A DNA stretch of 64,000 bases from Chimonanthus salicifolius. Its lineage: Eukaryota; Streptophyta; Magnoliopsida; Laurales; Calycanthaceae. Positions 57,840 to 64,000 of the stretch are shown here, one piece after another. The stretch lies in NCBI GenBank assembly GCA_013350335.1, contig CM023540.1, forward strand, positions 34,121,925 to 34,185,924. Direction: 5' to 3'. The notes under the pieces are model-generated. The model had not been told where the DNA came from, did no database searches, and worked only from the letters and a program-made list of their open reading frames with translations. Position 1 is the first letter of the stretch; each line of letters begins with the position of its first letter. A program made the translations under genes and the position numbers.

Positions 57840-58112
57840 ATATATATAAAAAAGAGGAGAGAGAGAGAATGACTGGCTACACATCTGTTATTTGTAGCCA
57901 GCCTTTTAACAAAAAATGGTATAAGCCCCACGGGTAACTAGTCCCATTAAGTCCATGTTCGGTGGCCATGCAGCCAGCTATGGCCACCATAACGGTTGCC
58001 CTTAGCTTCAGTTCAGCAGCCGATGCAGATTTGAGTGTGCAGGTGGAGAACATGCTGCCCACGCCCAGGCCCAGTGTACTCTGCACCTGTAGCAGAGCTG
58101 CGCTGGGGGTAA
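56997..58112. other. Mixed unrecognised sequence with (TA)n
   Basis: Directly after the promoter break comes a stretch (57000-57140) of higher GC with no known family. 57790-57834 is a (TA)n run. Short tagccagcc/ggctggcta words near 57230-57250 and 57870-57905 may mark element ends. 57900-58110 is GC-rich and reads on the minus strand as STLGLGVGSMFST and further; I do not recognise it and would not call a gene on it. Confidence 0.3.
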
Positions 58113-59125
58113 GAAAAATCGACCCGTAGATATCTCGACCGCACTTTTTTTTTTTTCAAACTCATTTTTAAAAGAAAAATTAAAAAAAATTACAGTAAAT
58201 ACAGATAATTATGGACTTATTGAATATGTAATTTTTTCATAAAATATAAGACATTTACATCTTTTAATATATTTTTGAATTTAAAATATCAGGAAATTAT
58301 ATAATTAGTAATAAAATGGTGAAAATTATAAGGAAAATCAGATAAATGAGGAAAATTTGTACAAATAATTTCATAATGTATTTTCTTAGTAAATGAGGAA
58401 AATTTTCTTTCATTTGAGAGAATACATTTCATTTTTCATTAATAATAATTAGATAAATAAAATTATTAGATAAAATTATGAGCTATTGTTAATTATGTTA
58501 ATTTGATATAATAAAAATAAAGGATACATTTTAATAATAATGACAATGGTAAAAATATTAGATGATAAATATAATATTAAATTATGACAATAAGATAAAT
58601 AAAAGAAAACATTATGCTTTTACTTTCAGCATAAGTAAATATTGTATTTAAAATAAAAAATATATTACTTTCACATTAAAAATAACTTTTTGATAAAATA
58701 TTAGAGTACATGAGTTTCCACGTGAGCTCTTTAGGAAGCTCACGTTAGTTCCTTTTCATAAAGATGGGTTTTCACTTAAAAACCCTAATGCTCATATTTT
58801 AATACCCTTCTTCTCTTTCACTCTCTCTATTAAACCCTAGCCGCTGCTGCCACTCTTTGTATTTTTCCCATCAACTAAGAAGAAAAAGAAAAGAAAGGAA
58901 AGCTGAGAAAGGTGTAGCGATTTTTTTTCTTCAATCTTTTCTCCATATTTTCTTTTTTCTCTTTCCATTCTTTCTCAACTGATATTTCTAAAAAGAGGGG
59001 CTTCTTTTTTAAAAAAAAAAACAACAGGACCGAATTTTTAAAATTCAGCCGATATCATGATCGAATTATCGGCCAGAAATTCGGTCATCTCGGCTGTTTT
59101 TTTGGTACGGCCGATACGCACAGCC
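58113..59125. mobile_element. Probable hAT element of cggccgata family
   Basis: The left side 'gggggtaagaaaaatcgaccc' and the right side 'cagccgatatcatgatcg', 'tacggccgatacgcacag' fit the tatcggccgatat family. The flanks gctgcgct and cctgcgca agree at six of eight positions, which could be an eroded TSD. The interior is AT-rich with no transposase. 58720-58870 contains 'gtgagctctttaggaagctcac', a short inverted repeat. Confidence 0.5.
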
Positions 59126-59339
59126 TGCGCAATGTAGGCTCAGGCCCAGTATAAGTTATTTATTTAAATTTATAAGATGGTGGGCTTCGTGTGATATATT
59201 GGATAAATTCATTTTGGACATATAACTAGTGGAGGTAAAAGTGTCCTTTGAATTTTTACTTTTTAAAAATGTTTATGGTAAGGAGTGGAGTTGAATTTAA
59301 ATGAAAGTTTCTTCCTTCGCGACTGGTTTAACAAGGAGT

Positions 59340-60242
59340 TTAAAGGTGCACGAGCCTTTCTGTCACGCCGCTAATCTTTTAGAAATTATTCTTTCAAGTT
59401 TGAAGTATTAGCTTAGAATTCACACCAAGCAGAATTGTTCTTTTAGGAAATTGTATCCGATAATAGATGATTATTTGTCTAAAATTCCATCTAAAGGTTT
59501 AAATTGATTGTTACTGACAATTTAACTATTTAATCTTTCTCTATTTGCATCTGTCGTCAAGTGATAAGCAAAAGCAAATGTGTTTGAAGGTTGGGCCACG
59601 AGGATGTGAGGAGGGTAACAATTGGGATGAATTTGGCCGCGCCATTGTAACAACATTATACATCTGCCATGGCCGAGTGATCAACTCCATCCAACTTGCA
59701 TACATCGACTCATATCATTACAAATGCAAGAAAATCTTGTTAGACAAGCACGATGGAGATGGTGACAAATTCGAATCGGTAATGTCTCATTTTTAATTTC
59801 AATAACTTTTTATTTTATTTTATTGTTAACTTGAGGTGATTGAAGGTGTTTGTCCCATTGTGATCATGGGTTAGGATTATTTTTCAGTCTTTGCATTTTG
59901 CAGATCGACTTTGCTTTTCGCGAGACTATCGCTGGCGTGGGTGGTCATTATAGTTCTGCTCCGGATGGTGCAGTAACATCTCTCACCATTACTACTGAAT
60001 TCCCTGACGGACAGAAGAGGGTTTATGGACCTTACGGCAAAGAGGAAGGTACCCCGTTCTCCTTTCAGATTGGATTTGAAAACTTTGGTGGTTTTCATGG
60101 CTATTCCGATGAGACGTGCCTCCGTGCAATCGGCGTTTATGTTGCGCCCTCAGCGGATACATATCGGGGGGATTATATTCGGAAGTTGATCTACTTTGAT
60201 CATGATCAATATGAATTCGATAGCATGAATGATGATTATTGA
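59340..60242 (+). pseudogene. Jacalin-related lectin gene S, duplicate of J
   Basis: Exon 2 (59554-59778) and exon 3 (59904-60242) are nearly identical to those of gene J and open throughout: CLKVGPRGCEEGNNWDEFGR, ILLDKHDGDGDKFES, IDFAFRETIAGVGGHYSS, VYGPYGKEEG, FGGFHGYSDE and CLRAIGVYV. It is one of the most recent duplicates here. However, homology to J upstream begins only in intron 1 (about 59343). Exon 1, the start codon and the promoter are missing, replaced by a transposon-like region. The exon 2 acceptor gcatcag is gcatctg here, so AG is lost. Translation could begin only at the internal M of QMCLKVG. Hence it is probably a pseudogene despite the perfect frame. Confidence 0.72.
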
Positions 60243-62063
60243 TGAATTAGAATCGTTGGATGGGTGTAAGTTGTTACTATGGAATATGTCACTTTAATTT
60301 AAGATTATGATAGAGTTTGATCACTTTGTTGTGAAGTCATTGATGCTTTATTTGTTTGAAATTTTTTTATGGGCATGGTTGATTGATTGTCCGTCCTCTT
60401 GAATAATTTTAAATGTAGGAGATCTACGATCTTATTGAGTTGAGTTGATAATAAATTTTTCAAAGAGAGATTCTATTTAGAAATTAATTTTTTATTTTTT
60501 ATTAAAAGTCTTTTCTAATTTATTAACACTCATTTTCATATATAATCGTATGGATTTGTCAGAAATATATGTGGACAACTTTTTGTTCCTTGTGTTCTAC
60601 CTCTTTAATCCGATATAATAATTTTTCTTTATTATCCCTTTCTTTTTCTTCTGCTTCTCTGTCTTCTTCTATTTTCCCTTCCCTTTTTTTCTTTTTCTTT
60701 TTCTTTTTATTTTCTTTATTTTCTTCCTTCTTTATTGGGTGGGTTCTTTTGTCTCCAACCGTTATGATTTCTCGAGTTACGGTTTCTTCCAAAATAGGTC
60801 CACTGACTTAACTGGGCTTGTTGTCACGTAGGCACTCTTGGTGGGGTCAGACGGGTGCGGAAGTGGCAGTGACTTGGAATTTGAGTTGGGTCACTCAAGG
60901 TAGCCGAAGGGAGTTGATTTATAGGACTTCTGATTCTAAGAAAGGTTAAGAAGGTCTGGGTCCAAACTCGTTTCAAGCTAGACCATATGAAATTGGGTCA
61001 AGGTAATTGGGGTTTTCAGAGTAAACAGTTGTCTAAATGGGGTCAGACCCTAATTGATGCAAATGGACTCCTACTTGAGTACAAATGGGTCCAATGGATT
61101 ATTTCCCAATAGTTGCTGTTATTGGTGACAAAAGTTTTGCATTCAGACAAAAATATCTTTTTCGCAAAGTTAATTTCGTCTTTACCTTATGGAATACATC
61201 TAAATTTATTTATGGATGAGTATATGTGAATTTGAAATGGTTGAAAATATATGACTTACATTTTGTGAATAGTGGATATGCTAGAGTTTGTAATGAGTGT
61301 TCCGAAAATAGTTTTTTGATGGTTTTTTGCCTCAAAACAATGGAAAAAAGAACTTGCATACTGACCCAAAACATAGAGACAAAATACTCATCCCCCGGCG
61401 TCGCACTCTCGGTCGCAGGCCTTCGTGTGGAGACGTGTACACGAATTGAAATTTTTCAAATTTGTTAAGACTGTAACGATTTAAAAGCTTTTTTCAATAC
61501 TATTCAACAAATATGCACTCTATTGGTCAAATTCTTCATTTATAACACTTGGAAACCTGAAAGAAACACTTTCAACTTAGGGTATCAGATTTACTTCTCA
61601 AATTTATAATGTGATAGTGCAATAAATAGTCTCCAACATGACATTTACATAAAAGAAATATTGAAAAAATTATTCCATTATTTTCGTTCAAAAGTTGTTT
61701 TGTAACTGATCATTTGTCTAGCATCGTTATTTTCTATTTCAATAATAACACCAGATGAAAAGTTAAAAAACAATGAACCCTCAAAAGCTGCCTCAATAGT
61801 CCTTCTCCATTCTATTCTTAGTTCTCTCCATGCCTTTGAATTTTGAAACAATCAAACAACCCTCTCCCAATAGACGAAGTGCATATCTTCCTTTATTTTA
61901 CGTTGGTGTAAATTTCATTAGTAATTTAAATTTTCATAATGAATTTATTTAGAAAACAATTCAGATAATTTTTTCATCAATTTTCGAAAGTTTTTTAATA
62001 TACTGATAATACATGTTTTCTTTAAAAAAAAAAATCTTGGGACAATAATTTTCTGGTAGATAG
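60243..62063. repeat. Downstream block of S, duplicate of J flank
   Basis: Matches 32477-34383 throughout, including the C/T-rich stretch at 60640-60730 and the words near 61300-61400. There are no genes. The match ends at the exon-like sequence of copy T. Confidence 0.75.
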
Positions 62064-62281
62064 TAGTAATACTGATCAAGATAGGGCCTAAAGGGGGGGG
62101 GGGGGGGGGGGGGGGCTGTGAAGGTGAATGCTGGGAGGATGATGTTGGCCACAGCAAGATATCTGCAATTTACATCTGCCATGGAGATTCAATCAACTCT
62201 ATTCAACTAGAATACAGAGACAGCTCATGTCAAAAGATCTCCTTTGATAAGCATGGTGGAGATGGTGACAAGTTTGACGTG
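62064..62281 (+). pseudogene. Lectin exon 2 copy T with 23-G run
   Basis: The open reading LIKIGPK, then eight Gly, then CEGECWEDDVGHSKISAIYI, INSIQLEY and FDKHGGDGDKFDV ends before a gtaatg donor (62282). It is a well kept jacalin exon 2. 62093-62115 is an unbroken run of 23 G in frame; relatives have only one or two Gly here. The 5' end lacks a clear acceptor and exon 1, since sequence from the J/S downstream block adjoins it directly. No exon 3 follows in the window. It is an exon relic, or the 5' part of a gene whose remainder was removed. Confidence 0.65.
62093..62115. repeat. Poly-G run in lectin exon
   Basis: Twenty-three consecutive G. The run keeps the reading frame. Its exact length in the genome is uncertain, because such runs are often misread. 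Confidence 0.85.
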
Positions 62282-62282
62282 G

Positions 62283-62845
62283 TAATGTAAAATGATTCTC
62301 AAAAGAAATTGTTAATTGTATATGAGACCTTATTCTTAGGTTTCCTTTTAAACTACAGCAGGCAGAAGGATGAGGTCGAGTTGCCTGCCCGACATAGAAG
62401 TCGTTCTAAGAAAAAAAATGTTTATTTAAAATTGGAATTTAAGATGAAGTTTATTAGAGAATGGCGCCTCCTGCATGAAAAATATTGTTCTAGTTTTAAT
62501 TCTATGGAAGTAAATATAACAGGTTGGGTAGAAATTCTAATTTTTAATAAAATATTTATTAAAAATAAATAAATTAAACTTAAATAACTAAAATATTACT
62601 CGAAAGTTATCAATCGAAAACTTGAAGTTAAGAGACGTGAAATTTATCATAAGTCAAACTTCCAGACCAATTACTTTTTGGAAAATAGAAAGCTTTTCAT
62701 CTTTCCTAAGAAAATAAAAGAGGGGAAGAACCCTATTTTCTGAACCGTAAAAGGAGGATTCCCAGAAGAAACAAGAGATCCCAACATAAACACTGCATGC
62801 TTGCGTGCGGTTAAGAAGTGTCTAAATCAAATTATGCAGTGATAA
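62283..62845. other. Lectin flank and truncated promoter
   Basis: 62297-62700 matches 11099-11310 upstream of gene E. 62640-62845 is distal promoter sequence ('gagatcccaacataaac', 'gcatgcttgcgtgcggttaag') of another copy, cut by the insertion at 62846. Confidence 0.5.
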
Positions 62846-63927
62846 TTGTTGTGATCGATCGGGTGGCTCGAATCAAATCTTAACAATAGGCATCGGTTGA
62901 AGGAAGTCGTTATCCAAAGAAGGACACGGCAGGGAATTCTTAAGAAGGTAAATCCTTATATGAATAAGGAAACTGTAAGGATAGCAAATCTCCTGATGAA
63001 ATTGTTAATAGAGGAGTATTCGGCTGGATGGACTCTAATCCTATGAGACCGACTGTATATTTTAGTATACAGTCGGATTGTCAGCAACTATATTAAGAGG
63101 TTGCTTTCATCGTTGGAAAATAAAGAGGAGATAAAGTAGGATCTTCTATTTATTAGTGTGGGACTCCTAGTCTCATTGGGAAAGTTGCTAAAAGCCAACA
63201 TAGGCCAGCAACTATAAAAGAGTGCAGCAACTCTAGACAGAGGGAAGACAATATACACGGCAAAGATGTAACAGAGGGCCTTTGGCCGTGTGTCTTCATC
63301 AGCCACATGCACCGTGGTGGTCACCACGGTGGACACTCAAGAGGGAGAGGTGTGTTGACATTATTGGATGGTTGTATACACAGGCAGAGGCGAGTCACAG
63401 ATCTGATACTGTCCGGAGGACAGTTCGATGGCCTGAGAGGGGCAGAAGTAACAGTGCAATACCGCTGCAGATCTGGGTTCACAGATCTGTGAGTGGCAGC
63501 CAGCAGAAGTGAGGTTGGAATGACGAAGCCCCATCGCCAGAGCAAAGGTGCAGATCTGTGTGTGTAGGACACACCATCATCGGATACGCTCGCATTTGAG
63601 AAGTACGTCGGGATATGCTCGTAGAACGCAAGAAGCGTAGAGGGAGGAACACAGAAGTTGGGTTATGGGTATGAGAGATATTCATATCAACTGAGAGGTG
63701 ACGTCGATGTGTCTTATACATGAGTGTACAATGGGCTCGGGACTTCGGATTTGGGCTCATGACTCAAGAGAGTCATTAATACTGTACATGTATTTCTTTC
63801 TCTTTTATAGTGAATATTCTGTCGCTCCGGGGATGTAGGCCAGGTGGGCCGAACCACGTTAAAATATTGTGCTATGCTGTGTTTATTTTCGTTCGATTTT
63901 TCTTCTTTCAGTGCGTAACGCTAACAA
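62846..63927 (+). mobile_element. Probable solo LTR, about 1.08 kb
   Basis: The ends are ttgttgtgatcgatcggg and cgtaacgctaacaa. Direct repeats gataa at 62841-62845 and 63928-63932 fit a 5-bp TSD. A promoter-like ctataaaag lies at about 63212 with C/A-rich sequence after it, as in LTRs. The short frames at 63282-63760 on both strands have no family signature. The absence of a primer-binding site after the right end supports a solo LTR, but the class is not certain. Confidence 0.5.
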
Positions 63928-64000
63928 GATAATTTTTGTTAAATTACGCAGTAATATAATAATCTTGTAGTTATATATTAGTCTATAAAATGTGTGTTAG

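Noticed and set aside
57877..58086. Minus-strand frame STLGLGVGSMFST... as a host gene
   Set aside because: It is moderately GC-rich and protein-like but has no recognised family, no splice partners and no promoter, so it is left as unrecognised sequence.
60559..60811. Ser/Phe-rich and Lys/Glu-rich frames
   Set aside because: They are C/T-rich non-coding sequence shared with 32850-33060 downstream of gene J, with indels that ignore reading frame.

Overview
This is plant nuclear DNA: AT-rich, intron-containing, and dense with hAT elements, Stowaway-type and other MITEs, LTR retrotransposon debris and solo LTRs with target-site duplications (TSDs). The species cannot be named from sequence alone. 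An angiosperm outside the grasses is likely.

The only recognisable host gene family is a cluster of single-domain jacalin-related lectins. The standard gene has a conserved promoter with a TATA box inside a 'ggactatatatagtaggcc'-like block, a short first exon, an exon 2 of about 225 bp coding the N-terminal half (K-x-G-P-x-G ... W-D-E), and an exon 3 of 285-350 bp coding the C-terminal half (Y-G-P-Y-G ... G-F-H-G ... L-R-A-I-G-V-Y-V). The family has two sub-types. In type 1 (31.3, 34.8, 27.7 and 59.5 kb) the ATG is the last three bases of exon 1, directly before the intron donor. In type 2 (17.3, 21.7, 52.9 kb) exon 1 is non-coding and the ATG lies in exon 2.

Layout: 0-7 kb has broken copies A and B, a hAT MITE and a hAT element with a transposase relic. 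7-13.7 kb has a 0.46-kb duplication pair, a decayed small LTR element and gene E, which lacks exon 3. 14.9-15.3 kb is a hAT MITE. 16.4-21.7 kb holds minus-strand genes G and H, with a 2.36-kb LTR element that carries a fragment of the pelota gene. 23.2-24.8 kb is a larger hAT element rich in tatcggccgatat. 27-27.7 kb is minus-strand pseudogene I. 31.3-36.3 kb has gene J (intact) and pseudogene K. 37.6-42.2 kb has a solo LTR, fragment M and a 1.3-kb hAT element. 42.5-50.1 kb is nested gypsy-like LTR sequence. 50.2-55.8 kb has two orphan promoters, then gene P, whose last exon runs into Copia sequence. 59.3-62.3 kb is a duplicate of the J block (gene S) followed by exon fragment T with a 23-G run. 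A probable solo LTR ends the window.

Twelve loci keep lectin coding sequence. Only J and H are convincingly complete; G and P have open frames but altered starts or tails. The pattern is birth-and-death evolution of a tandem lectin family by unequal exchange and transposon insertion. The most notable points are the shared replacement of the usual sugar-binding Asp by Arg in every copy, the pelota fragment captured by an LTR element, the lectin-Copia chimeric exon, and the oligo-glycine expansion at the first ligand loop of copy T.
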